The translations under genes were made by a program, and so were the position numbers. Below the pieces are notes generated by a model. It had not been told where the DNA came from and did no database searches. It was given only the letters and a program-made list of their open reading frames with translations. A stretch of 64,000 bases of DNA from Tenebrio molitor (Eukaryota > Arthropoda > Insecta > Coleoptera > Tenebrionidae): assembly GCF_963966145.1 (NCBI RefSeq), contig NC_091047.1, positions 14,756,001 through 14,820,000 on the forward strand. Reading direction: 5' to 3'. Positions 37,971 to 49,244 of this stretch are shown here, piece by piece (positions within the stretch are counted from its first letter, which is position 1; every line of letters starts with the position of its first letter).

Positions 37971-38152
37971 AAGCTTGTTTGACACGATGCTAAATTTCGT
38001 AGTAAATTTGTTAGAAAATGAGAGAGACCCCCGACAGGACCAATGAACGATCAGGATCATAGTCTGTCTTTGTCAGATCCTGATCGTTCATTGGTCCTCT
38101 CTCATTTACTAGTAAATTTTCTCAAAAATTTAGTATCGTGTCAAACAAGCTT
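37971..38152. mobile_element. Foldback MITE, 182 bp
   Basis: Nearly the whole unit is self-complementary. AAGCTTGTTTGACACGATGC at the left pairs with cgtgtcaaacaagctt at the right. The core arms (aggaccaatgaacgatcagg against cctgatcgttcattggtcct) are perfect over ~20 bp around a short loop (catagtctgtctttgtcaga). It abuts the end of the preceding element. As RNA it would fold into a long hairpin. Confidence 0.85.
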
Positions 38153-38270
38153 AAGACTTATGTGACTTGCCCTGTCCATCCTAGTTTTAAATTACGCCCA
38201 AATAGAATTGCTTCACTTATAATATTCTTTTCATGTTCGTTTCTTGAGATACATAATCGGGAAAATGGTA

Positions 38271-39300
38271 TACAGGGTCTATCAGAACTGGGGGACCAAA
38301 ATAATACAGTGAAATCATCATCTTCTGGGAATAATAGGAAAAATATTTAAAAAAATCCATCCTCATTGGATTTTAAAATAAGAACGTTTTTAATTGACCA
38401 ATCGCGTGTAGATATAAAATTACCTTAAAAAATTATATTAGTAACTATCGAAACAAATTTGATTGTTCCAAAGACATAAAAATTGAATATTATGTCATAA
38501 TAAATTATTTCTGATAATTACAAAAGTCACTGAAAACGCTTAGTGTTTACATCTTCAGAATATTTTGATATGCTTGTCTTATATGGAAACTTTGGACAGT
38601 GTGATGAGAGTGCCACAGTTGTTGCTCAGGAGTACGCAGTTCGTTTTCTCAGTAGGGAACATCCTAGCAGAAATACTATAACCTGAAAAATATTATAAGC
38701 TAAAAACGTCCATCATTGCACAAACAATGTACAGGGTTATTCTCAATGATTGTAGTCGAAGTAGGCGTGAAAACTGAATGTAAAATTTATGGTTGCCGCT
38801 CCACATAAAAAAATCATCAAAATGATGTGTTAAATTGGGTGCAAAACAACTCAATATTTTTAAAATTGATTGTAGAACAACTCAATATTTCTGGATTCAA
38901 TCGTTAATTTAACAAAAATAAATAAAATCCTCATCACCGCACTTTTCACCTAAAAAATGACAGTGACAGCGACACAACTGACAGTTCACATGAAAGCGGC
39001 AAAAACGTAATAACATGGGCATGGCCTACTTCGACTACAATCATTTAGAATAACCCTGTAGATACCCAACAATGCAATGCAATGCATCATTTGAAATGCA
39101 TCAATAGTTACAAATAAAGCAGGAAAACTAATTTATAGGTAACTTAACATCAACAACAGGATTGGTCAGTTTAAAATGCTTCTTTCCTAATTAGTAATTA
39201 CTATTTGAGATAGATTTTTTTGAACTTTTTTCCTATTATTCCCAGAAGATGATGAATTCACCGTATTATTTTGGTCCGCCAGTTCTGAGAGACAGACATA
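38271..39300. mobile_element. Mariner-type TIR element (~1.03 kb) with nested MITE
   Basis: Left TACAGGGTCTATCAGAACTG, then gggaccaaaataatacagtg, and tcatcttctgggaataatag. The right side, inverted, is cctattattcccagaagatg ... accgtattattttggtccgc, cagttctgaga..., with a degraded last ten bases. The interior is non-coding apart from the insertion at 38730-39060. Confidence 0.75.
38730..39060. mobile_element. Mariner-type MITE, 331 bp, nested
   Basis: TACAGGGTTATTCTCAATGA (then TTGTAGTCGAAGTAGGC) at the left and gcctacttcgactacaatca (then tttagaataaccctgta) at the right are inverted over ~37 bp with few mismatches. It sits inside the 38271-39300 element. Confidence 0.88.
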
Positions 39301-39667
39301 TAACACAAAAATTAATAAATACTTAGAGCTCTCCGTTACTATGAGAAATCTTTTGTGTTTAGAAAAAAATTCGTCACTTTTAAATTATTCGGCCTGTTTT
39401 ACATCACTCGGCTAACGCCTCGTGCTTCAAATTTCGGCCTTATACCTGAAAAGTAAGATTAAGTAAGTAAGGCCAAGGTCAAATTACAACACTACTCATA
39501 TGAAAATAACTATTACCAAGTTATTGATATATCCAACAAAAATAAATGCTTCTGCGATGGAATTTTGTGATATGTATTTAAAAGATGGGCAAAACCAATT
39601 AAATTTGAAAAATGTTTCAAATGTGTAAACTTTATTGTGTTGAATAGATTGTGACAGTACATAATAG

Positions 39668-39799
39668 TTATTTATGGTACTAGTGTGTTAGAAGGCATAT
39701 AAGTCATGTGAAAAAACAGGTAAACCAAGAGTTGAAAACGAGTGGTTTAGTTTTTTCGAGTGACTTATAGCCACTAACACACGTGTGCCATACATAACT
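39668..39799. repeat. Long hairpin repeat
   Basis: gttatttatggtac...tgtgttag...ggcatataagtca...aaaaaac...aaacca pairs in order with tggtttagttttttcgagtg, acttatagcc, aacaca and gtgccatacataac. The loop includes agagttgaaaacgag. A related word (agtgacttatatgccac) recurs at 40200-40216, so the 39931-40190 repeat may have inserted into or beside a similar unit. Confidence 0.65.
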
Positions 39800-39930
39800 T
39801 TATCCAACACCTCCAGAATATCGTTGAAAAAGGATGACAATTGTGGCATTTTTATTTGACAAATTAATTTGATCGACGATGCAAGAATCAGTTCAAGTTT
39901 TGATTCCGATTACCATAGCAAAATAGTAGT

Positions 39931-40190
39931 TTATTTAACGAGTTCGTGTATAAATTGGGCTTTTTTTTGGCATGGGCCAGTTTAAAACACGAGTGAAACG
40001 ATCGTTTTAAAGGCCCACGAGTGTCAAAAAGCCCAATTTATACACGAATGAGTTGAATACAACGTTTTTTTGTTCGACGAGCCCAAATCGCTTAAAATCA
40101 ATAAAATTAGCTTGACGTTTCGTTTTGACAAATTGTGGCATTTATCAAAATCCGTTCACAAATATGAGTGTCGAACAAAAACATTGTTTT
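39931..40190. repeat. Double-hairpin dispersed repeat, copy B
   Basis: Starts ttatttaacgagttcgtgta. Hairpin 1 pairs tgtataaattgggctttttt with aaaaagcccaatttatacac. Hairpin 2 pairs gtttttttgttcgac with gtgtcgaacaaaaac. The words gaatacaacgtttttttgtt and attagcttgacgtttcgttt are shared exactly with copy A at 30.9 kb, over ~250 bp with small indels. Confidence 0.78.
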
Positions 40191-42339
40191 TAGATAACTA
40201 GTGACTTATATGCCACTTTATTTGTTTAAAATAAACTTGTATCATAATATACTATTGTTTCTAGGAGTTTCTTCATGTCCCGTTTAAACCATAAAATATT
40301 TGCTGTGCTTAATTTTATTGCACAGAAGTCTACATTACAAAACTTTTTTCAAAGCATCATTGTGGTCTTGTAATTTTTCAGTTTTGTCTTAAGGGCGTAC
40401 GTTGCTGTTTCTGATGTGAGTTAGATTCACAGCAAAATTGTTTATATCTGGTTCCGATTTTGCGCAGAAAATTATAATATTGGTATGCACTCGTCGAAGC
40501 AATAAAGCGCAGACGACCTTGCAGTTGCTTGTTTAACACCTCTGCATTGTTGCTAAACATTATCTAGACGAAAAAATTACAATTCATTCCCAATTATTTT
40601 GTGTTACTTAGCCCCCTTATCTTATCTTTTCAATTTTATTTGCACGATGTGCGTCAAAGTGTCTAGGCTATCAATATGGGATGCTCTAAATAGGAAATTA
40701 AATTGTTGCGACGGACGTACAGATATCGCCCAGTTTTCTAATCACAACTGGCAAGTATTTCACAAAATTGCAACATTTTCGATACAATGAATGATTCGAT
40801 GATCGTTAATTTCCCTGCAATAAACGTGCTCGCTTATGATTACGTTTTTTTTTTTTAATTTTGAACTGAGAAATGTAATAACATCGCTGCGTAGCAGCTA
40901 ATCATTAACGTTGCCGTTTGCAATGCAGGTACGCTTGGGAAGCGTTTGATCACAAAGCTGCTAATTATGTAGGTATATCAAACACATCAAACACAAATAG
41001 GGAATGTATTAGACAGGCCGGGGATACCTGTTCCTAATTAATCACAGGACTAATATGTCCCTCGTAGCGTGCAACATTCCCAAATTAACCACTGACAGAA
41101 ATGGCTAGATTTGTGTGTAATTAGGCGAAATTGTTGGGCAAGTTCGCGAAAAATCGTGGCGAAACAATAAGACAACATGCAGTATCCATTAATCACGTCG
41201 GTTAATCTGAAACAAATTACAGTTTTCAGCGACATTATTACAAATTGTGGTGAATTAAAAAGGTCGAGTGCTCGACAATGAGGCGCGATGATATTGACCA
41301 TTATGCTCTGTGACTAATTCTCACCTATCCCCACAGCAAAATTTCAGCAAATCAGTTTTTAAAGTCGATGCAGTTTTTTTCGCCTTACCGAAAAGTAATT
41401 AACATCACTCTACCCATCTATTATACAAAAACCATTAATATAAAATAGAAGATCTTGGAGCTTTTTTCATTAAATCAATTTTCTTAAAGCTTATTAAAGT
41501 GCTCCCGAGTGATTGATGATGTGCAACTTTATGTGTATGGTGAAGTAGATGACAGTTGTACTACTGTACTGTTGTACTGTACTCATTACGTACAGTTACT
41601 TCGATCAACAATTCACAATGGGATTTGTTTTTTGGTTATCGATCGTAACCAGCTCTTTCTGCATTTTGTTGATAAGGGAGGCACCACTTTGGGAGTGTGT
41701 AGAACATAGTTATTCTTAGGTTATTTTGTCATTTGTTATCACTAACTGCATCGCAAATTATAGAAAAATGTGTAGATATCTGTATGACTCATAAAACGTA
41801 TTTTGACATAAGAAATTAAATGCATTTTTTTTGGAAAAATACAGCGTTGTCATTATATCGATTGAACCACCCGTTACGATTCAAGTAATTTATGATTGAT
41901 CCGAACAACTTTATAATTCAGATTCTCCAAACCTGTAATTTTATTGTTTTTAAACTACATAGTTATAAATGACAAAGAAAACATGTCTGCATGTAGAATG
42001 TAGTATCGATTTTTATTATATTGTCCATTAATTTTTATTTTAGATACTAGTTTAAAAATTAAGATCGACTTTAGTTTTTTATTAGAAAAATTGGTACTTT
42101 ACTACTTCAGTCTATATTGACGCCGCTATTATACCGTGAGATCGAAAAAAAAATTAGAGTTGACTGTGACCAAAAATTTCAGTTAGCAATTCGTTAAAAT
42201 TTCAATTATCAGATGTCAATCTTAAAAGTTAGGTTAGTGATTTTGAGAACGTTGAAATCTTGATTTTCATAAAGGCATGCATTATGTGTGACCTGTCGGT
42301 TGTAAGAGAATCATGAGGAGCTCCAATCGTATTTACGAA
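40191..42339. other. Intergenic, no gene seen
   Basis: AT-rich sequence. The frames at 40378-40560, 40599-40790, 41050-41301 and 41509-41709 have no recognised domain. 40.9-41.3 kb is somewhat more complex. Confidence 0.45.
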
Positions 42340-42790
42340 CTAGAGTAAATGTTCGAAATGTCTGCCTTCAGCTTCCAAACATAATGCTTCATGTTTTCAA
42401 ATGACCTTCGCAAAGTCGGGACATCATTTAAATTACAGTTATCAGTAATTACTTGCATTAATTTGGGCATTGTGTCAGGCCTGTTTTTGAACACGTTGTT
42501 TTTCAGGTATGGAAAAATAAAATAATCAAGGCAAGTTGTTGGTAAGTGCCTTGAAAGTTCGGAATGACAGTTACTATTGTAATTAATGACACCTGATAAC
42601 ATTTGAATTAAATTTTCACGTGCTGCCAACTGATCGCACGTTACATTACTCGTATATTTCAAATTTGCCATTTTTACTCTAATAAGTACCTGCTGTCTCA
42701 GATGACTTGCTTCTTGCTTCGCAGATATGAATTTGTTTGTGAGATTCAAAGAGTAAAATTTATATACTTGAGTCATCAACACCAACATCC
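42340..42790 (-). pseudogene. Mariner-superfamily transposase, C-terminal remnant
   Basis: The minus strand reads LDYFIFPYLKNNVFKNRPDT, then MPKLMQVITDNCNL and LRRSFENMK. A shift in frame near 42383 then gives LCLEAEGRHFEHLL followed by a stop at 42340-42342. 'LDYFLxxYLKxxVFxxRP', 'RRSFENM' and the terminal 'EGxHFEHLL' are characteristic of the end of insect mariner-type (DDE_3) transposases just after the third catalytic residue (family knowledge). The WPxRSPDL segment and everything N-terminal to it are missing or unrecognisable. No TIRs were found around it, so it is a fragment. Confidence 0.72.
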
Positions 42791-42994
42791 AGGATAATTT
42801 ATTTTGTAAGAGGGTGAGATTCTGAAGAGTTCTTAACTGTTTAAAAATTTATTTAAAATGTGAATTTTCTTAGAAATCACCCGAGGGAGTTTTAGAGAAA
42901 ACTTCGTATTTCAGCGTTACATCAAGTTAATTTTTATTCACTGAACATTAAGTAGTTGATAAATAAAATATTTCTCTTACAAGGGAACACCTAT

Positions 42995-44132
42995 ATTCCG
43001 GACACGGAATCTTGGCCAACATTTTTTTGACATTTCTAAAAAAAATGATGTAAACCAATCATCAGCGTCATTAATAAATGACAATTATTAAAAATCACTT
43101 TGAAGTTTTTATTCTGACATCAAAAAAGCAAGGAAATGGCACTATCGAGTCAAAAGTTGGGTTATATTCAGTAAAGGCCAGTTCACACATACAGGGTGAC
43201 TGACGAAAAACCTTTGACGCTGTATTTTACTTATTCTTCATCCAATTTGAATAAGTGACACATCAAATGAAATAGTTCGAAAAACACTTCATTATTATCT
43301 TATTCGATATTTTTTTCGACATCTATTTTTTGACATACGATAGCCAACTTTTTGTTTCAAATTACGCTCTATATATTTTTTTATTCGTTCTTATAAAGAA
43401 TCTTCTTCTGAATATTCGTACATTAAAAGAAAAAACAAAACATGTATTTTAATTGAAAAAAATTGAAAATCAAAAGTCAAGTAATCAAATTTGTAAACAA
43501 TACAAAATCTATTCTAGTTGTTCAAAATTTCCTCAATGCGGTTGCAGACATTGTCGATACCTTCTAGAAATGCCCACCTTTGCATTCAGTTAAAAATTTC
43601 GGGGTTTTCCTGACATACTCGCACTATTCTTTTTCTTAACTCTTTTTGTCTTTGGAAATTTTCTTCCACAGCAACATTATTATTATTATTATTATCAAAC
43701 TGTTTTGACAAATGAATATTCAGACCTTACTTAGCCATTTTGAGCATTTAGAACAAACTTCTCTCTTGTTTATTTTGCTCACTTGATTTTTAAATTTTGT
43801 ACATTTACTGTTTAATTTCTTAACTTTTTTTTAATGAATGGGTATAGTTTTTTGCATTTTTATATTCAGAAGGCAAATCTCTACAATACTGAATAAAAAA
43901 AAATGTACAGTGCTATTTGAAAAAAAGAAGCTGATGTTCATCTGTCAAAAACTGGACGGAAGATTTTTTTTTATTTAGCTGGTATTGAAGTGTTTTCAAA
44001 ATTATTTCATTTCATGTGTCATTTATTCAAATCGGATAAAGAATAAGCAAAATACAGCATCAAAGGTTTTTCGTCAGTCACCCTGTATGTGTCAGTTAAA
44101 TGTCAGTTATGGCCAAGATTCCGTGTCCGGAA
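42995..44132. mobile_element. TIR element (~1.14 kb) split by a nested element
   Basis: ATTCCGGACACGGAATCTTG (then GCCA) at 42995-43018 is inverted at 44110-44132 (tggccaagattccgtgtccg, then gaa). The 23-24 bp match is essentially perfect, with weaker inverted similarity (ttgacattt) further in. Most of the interior is taken up by the element at 43190-44087. Confidence 0.72.
43190..44087. mobile_element. Mariner-type TIR element, 898 bp, nested
   Basis: TACAGGGTGACTGACGAAAA (then ACCTTTGACGCTGTATTTT) and its inverted copy ending tttttcgtcagtcaccctgt (plus a). The arms continue through a region pairing cttattcttcatccaatttg with caaatcggataaagaataag, about 60-90 bp in total. The interior has an ATT microsatellite (43676-43697) and no convincing transposase. 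Confidence 0.85.
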
Positions 44133-44489
44133 CAGTACATCATCGTTATTTGGACGAATCATATTTACATTATATCAAAAAAGCTTATATGATATTCTGA
44201 TGGTTTTAGAAAAATCGGCTAATAAATTTGGGTACATTAAATGGAATGATTAATGAAATATTTTCAATTAAATATGTGAATACTTAAGTGTTCCATAGGG
44301 ATTAAGGTGTGAGTGCAAAAATTAGTGAGTCTAAGATTCAAATTTCATTTTGTTAAGTGATTTTATTTTTCCCTTTAAAAACTTTTAACAAAATAAACCA
44401 ATATTAGTTTATTTTAATTTTCATGAAATAATACTTGTTTGCCTGCCGATTTGGAAATATGTAGTTATTTACATTAGAGTACGGTGGGG
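44133..44489. other. Intergenic, no gene seen
   Basis: AT-rich sequence without a recognisable feature. Confidence 0.4.
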
Positions 44490-44569
44490 GTATTTTACAG
44501 CGCGAACACTAGGCTTTAGACACGAGGCGAAGATGAGTGTGCCTGATTAGTTGGAGCGCTGTAAAATAC
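44490..44569. repeat. Hairpin repeat with cgag loop
   Basis: Perfect 14-bp arms GTATTTTACAGCGC (44490-44503) and GCGCTGTAAAATAC (44556-44569). The loop contains cacgaggcgaagatgagtgt. Layout as at 9493-9571. Confidence 0.75.
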
Positions 44570-44794
44570 GTATCGTATGACATTTGTAGTAGACTTTTCG
44601 GCTAGTCTTTGCATAGACTAATTTCAGTTTTATTAATATTATTTCGACAGGCTACTTTCATTTGCATTATTTTAACGTAGGGTCTTAATTCTTCAAAATT
44701 ATTATTGATTACAATCTACAGATTGTTGAGTTAGTCAATATTTTCTATGCATTTTGTTTTTTAAATTAGAGGGTAAATCTTACCTGTAAGTGTA

Positions 44795-45198
44795 TACAGG
44801 GTCTATCTAAAATGCGAGTGCTAATTTTAACATGTAGCAGAACTTGTCAAATGAAACGTTTATCCTATTTGAATTTTTTACGAAAAAGCGTAAAAAATTG
44901 ATTTAAAATATGGAATAAATTACCCATAAAAATGTACACCCGCCTATGGGTAAGGGCGAGTCTTATCAAAAAATTACATTGTAATAGAAAAAATTAAATA
45001 ATTACAATTAAAATTCTCATGGTTACAAAAAAGTAAACTAGTTGATGACACAAAACGACTCGTTTGGTAAAAATTAAGGGGCAAACAATCTTGGAAAACT
45101 TTTGCGAATTTGGTAAAATGTTCTAGAGAAAAGTTTAATAAGTTGGCGAGTTCTTCCACTGGTTAAAATTAACACACCTATTTCAGATACACCCTGTA
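44795..45198. mobile_element. Mariner-type MITE, copy 1 of 2, 404 bp
   Basis: Ends TACAGGGTCTATCTAAAATG and catttc-type right end ttcagatacaccctgta; ttaattttaac and gagttcttcc-type words mark the inner arms. The interior (aattacccataaaaatgtac, cgcctatgggtaagggcga) is found again, inverted, in the copy at 62937-63370. The internal reading frame is not a transposase. Confidence 0.82.
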
Positions 45199-48100
45199 TA
45201 AACTATAAAAGGAGAAGTTCTGCAAAAGATTGAATAAATTATTTCCTAAAAAGGATCAGAGGTCAAATCGACATTATCACGGACCAGTCAGTTTCAGAAA
45301 ATAATATACATAGATGCAAAATCGATTTCTTTTTTTTTCCAAAGAAGCGTGCATAATTTCAAATTTAAACTCAGATAAAGGTCTGTTTTATTGATTTTTT
45401 AAATAAACTGAATAGCAATTAAAATTGAAGCAATTTTAAAAATTGACGATTTTTAAATGTTAACATTGAACGACAAATTGTTTGCATTGCATCGTCATTA
45501 TAACATTTGTGAACTGTATCGTAGTTGTATGAAACGAAGGTGCAGTAAACCAGACTTGTTTAATGCACTGAAGTACGAGGAAAATCAGCAAAAACACACA
45601 CTACAATGCCAACTCCTAGAATTATTATTAAAACTAAATTTAGTTATTACAGAATAGCGTGTTTGCGACGAACTCAAATACTAATGCGCTCATTTTTTTA
45701 AACTGACATACCTAGTACTGGCACTTCAAAACCGATTTGTCACTATTTCGTTCTTTGCACGGTGGCCTTGCAAAAATTGCAGTTTGATTAGCAATAATGA
45801 ATATCGGGAGTATACGATTTCTTTTAAAAATGTACATAAATCTTATTTTTTAGTAATGGTACAGTACAAATAACTACGATGCAATTTTTGTTTGCAGCTA
45901 GTTAAAAAGGAAATCTCAATGATACTTTCCCGCCGACTCGTATAAACAGTCTCATGGTCAATATTGCAACCAGCGACGAGTGTTTTGACTTATTGGATGC
46001 GTTTATTCTCTCTGTCTGGTGTATTGTACAAAAGGTGCGCATATTGTTTATGCGTTTTGGCTTTTTAATATGCAGCTAACAGTCACTGAACTGACTCGAC
46101 TTTTGCAATCGTACTTATGTGGCATTGAAACATCGATAGTCGGAAAATAAACGTAATTTGTAATTGTGGTTTCACTTCCATAATCCATACCTTTTTTATA
46201 ACTCTAGTACGTGAGCGGCAGCTTTATAGTATGATTTTTGGACTTAATTGTGGATAAACAACGGTAGGAAAGACATACGAACTTAATTTCAATTGCGGTT
46301 TTGAGTAATACAATGATGATTTGTTTTTACAATAATTCAAACCTCAGAACGGACATGGATTAATGCAATTTTAAATATTTAACCCAATATTTCACTAAAT
46401 TGTCTGCGGTGTTTGGAAGAGTCGTTATTTTAATTTATTGTACGATAAATTTTTAACCTCCCAGCATGGAATTTTTTCCAAACGTACTACGTGCCAAATA
46501 TTGAGAGTTTTCTTTACAAGGTGCACTTGGAGTGCCATTTCTACGGAGCTGGAATCTTAATGTAAATAATTTTTGGCTCGTCACGTTAAAAAGTTTCTCA
46601 AATAAATAAAACAAATATTCTTGAGGATTGTGTTAAACACGTGCAAACTTGCTGATAGGATATAAAAATAATGAAACCTTAACCTTACATAACATCTTCA
46701 CATTGGGAAAGGTCAGATAAAAATATTTAGGCAAAAACAAAAAAATATTTGCTCAAAGACTTTAAACAGTTTATTAACTCTAAATTTTGGGTAAACATAC
46801 AACAGTAAACATGCCTGTTCCTTTTATAATATAAATACACAAGTGCCTACGTATTAATACATATTTTTATGGTCATTCACATTTTGCCTCTCCAACGAAG
46901 AGGGTGTCCTTATGTTTTATATTTGCCAGTGGAAGTTTTTGACATAAATAGCAGTAAATACGAAACTGTGCAGAAGAATTTCTTCTGTGATGTATTACAT
47001 TTTTTTTACTTGAAAAATCTGAAATGTACTTTTTAATGACCAAATAAATTTTATGGGTGCGCAATAATTAAAGCAACAGTAACAATATTTCATATTTATA
47101 ATAATTATTTTATAAATCCATTGGCAAACAACACATAAAATTTTACGGTGACGTATGACCTTAAATATAAATATAAACAGTTCCCACATGAAAGTGTCTT
47201 CCCGTGTTCTTATACTGTCTGCAAGAACAACGTGAGTTAGAAGAAGACAGCCTTTACAATAATAAAGTGAATAATGTGGTAACTACGCAAAATACACACA
47301 TACACACTCACACATACGAAGGCGACGTCAATGTTGTGGTAGGACATGGAACAACTTAACGGCTGTTTTATGATCAGAGAACGCATTTCAAAGTGTTGGT
47401 ACCGTCTTGTCAATTTTTGTTCGATTTCTTAGACAAAGTTCCTGCGCACTTGAATAAAGTAAATATTTACACGATTCGAGTGGGCCACAATAATGTCGCT
47501 GATTATTTTTAAATTTGATTATGTTTCTTTCGTTACACGTGTATTACGACGATTTGTTGTTGTATCTAATTTTACTACTTTTTAAATAAATTTAATTCCC
47601 AAGCATTTTCCTGGCTTATCACGGCGCTGTAAATAAAATACAGTTCTTAAAGACCGCAAATGGGGTCGACGTTCGGCCCGGTCTGTTTTATGAACAAACA
47701 CTAAATGAAGTGATAAAGACTTTTTTAAATTGATTTTTAATGTTTAAATAACTAAAGGTTATGATCGATATGTTTAAATAAATTACAGTTTTAAGCCGAG
47801 TATCGTAAGAAGAATCAATTTGGAGCAATAAAATATTGATAATGACGTTTTAATAGGTATTTTTCATCGGAATAATACCCAAGTATTACTAATAACACAC
47901 CGTATGTACTAAGTATGTGCGTAAAGTACCAAAATTAATTTCTCGTTTTACAACAAATGGCGAATCGTGCGTCGAAAAATTAGTACCGTCGGGGTTATCG
48001 ATAGTCTATAAGAGAATCAACAGTAATGATTATGGTCATGCTCATGCCATCAGCACATTTGTGTAAAGAGCGGCAGTTGTGTTTACAATGAGAGATTTTT

Positions 48101-48875
48101 TTTTCATGGTAGGTTTGGCAAATCGTTTAAACATTTATAAAAGAATATGTTGACATTTTATTTACATTTGTTTGTTCGCTCGAACGTAAAAAACTTGAGA
48201 AATCGACTTAGTTCAAATGTAGCATCGTTAAGTTGACAAATTATGATGGCGGAAGAAGGAGGAAAGGAAAACACGCTTTTTCAAATTCGCTTTTTACAAA
48301 TGTACGATGAATGCACACTGACATATTAATCCTTGTAAGGGCGAATGTCGCTAAATAAAAGAGTTATCCCTTTCAATTGAATAAATGCACAGCAGTACAC
48401 AGGAAATACTAACAAAACGACGATTAATCGAAGAACGAAATAAGTGGTGTAAATTTATTCACAGGTAAATGCAGCAATTAAACAAATTGTTTACTTCGTT
48501 GGTTAATTAATAAATTCAAATTAAATTTTAATGAATTTACGAAATAAAACTGCTTGTTGGAAATAAGACTCCTTATACAAGACATTTAATATCATGTAAA
48601 CAATTTCCTTCTTTACATTCGGCACTATTTTCATTAAAATTTAAATATTTCATATCTGAAAGTCAATAACACTCTCTAAACGCATTAGAATACGTAAATA
48701 AATGACTAGATTTACATACGCTGACCTTAGAAAGAAATGGTAAAATTTGTTTAGCAATTTTTGTAAAAGACATTATAACGCTACGAATGGACTTGATTTA
48801 TTAGGAGTGAATAAGTTTTCTAAGACTGAAGAAAGTTGATGAGCTTTCAAAATAGTATGTTATACGCCAAGGTAG
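45199..48875. other. Intergenic, no gene seen
   Basis: About 3.7 kb of AT-rich sequence with a CA-type microsatellite at 47292-47316. The frames at 45457-45657 and 46873-47189 show no domain. Parts of 45.9-46.2 and 47.3-48.1 kb are of higher complexity but unrecognised. Confidence 0.45.
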
Positions 48876-48912
48876 TTTATTCCCCGAGAAGCGAAGCTTC
48901 GAGGGGAATAAA
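48876..48912. repeat. Perfect-arm palindrome
   Basis: TTTATTCCCC (48876-48885) and GGGGAATAAA (48903-48912) enclose gagaagcgaagcttcga, itself largely palindromic. It is another short hairpin with cgaag/cgag words. Confidence 0.75.
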
Positions 48913-48958
48913 GAAGCGAGGCTTAAAATTGTCTTCTCTAGCGTGGTGTATATATTAT

Positions 48959-49244
48959 TTTTTTCACTACTAGATCCGTTAAAACCCTTTCTAATAATAA
49001 TTATTAATTAAATTTGTTTGTCCGATGCGACGATCCGAGTTCTCATTTTTCAACGGTTGCTATGAAAATTGAAAATCGTCTGTCTGTCTAAAATCAAAGA
49101 AAATCTTTCGTTGCTAGGTGACGGCTGTTCATTATTGACCTTGGTTAATAATGAAAATTATTATTAACCTTGGGAGAGAAATTCTACTTCTGGGGTCGGT
49201 TCGAGAGTCAATAATGACGCCTTCTGAGACTAGTAGTGAAAAAA
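48959..49244. mobile_element. Short TIR element, ~286 bp
   Basis: TTTTTTCACTACTAG (48959-48973) and CTAGTAGTGAAAAAA (49230-49244) are exact 15-bp inverted repeats. Inside, ccttggttaataatgaaaat with attattaaccttgg (49137-49176) forms another palindrome. The palindrome at 48876-48912 may belong to the same unit. Confidence 0.6.

Larger units (their letters stand above)
36886..37974. mobile_element. Large TIR element (~1.1 kb) carrying a nested MITE
   Basis: The left arm from 36886 (aaggcttatttcagaattta, then ttttgtacgcaaccaaaaat, actaatgacgctga, gtttataatgtgatttaatt, tagtaatcaac) is matched in inverted order at the right: gttgattactaaattaaatc through cagcgtcattagta (to 37538), then, after an insertion, atttttggttgcgtacaaaa and ataaattcagaaataaagc. 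The arms total about 100 bp. A second internal palindrome lies at 37367-37476. Superfamily not determined. Confidence 0.78.
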
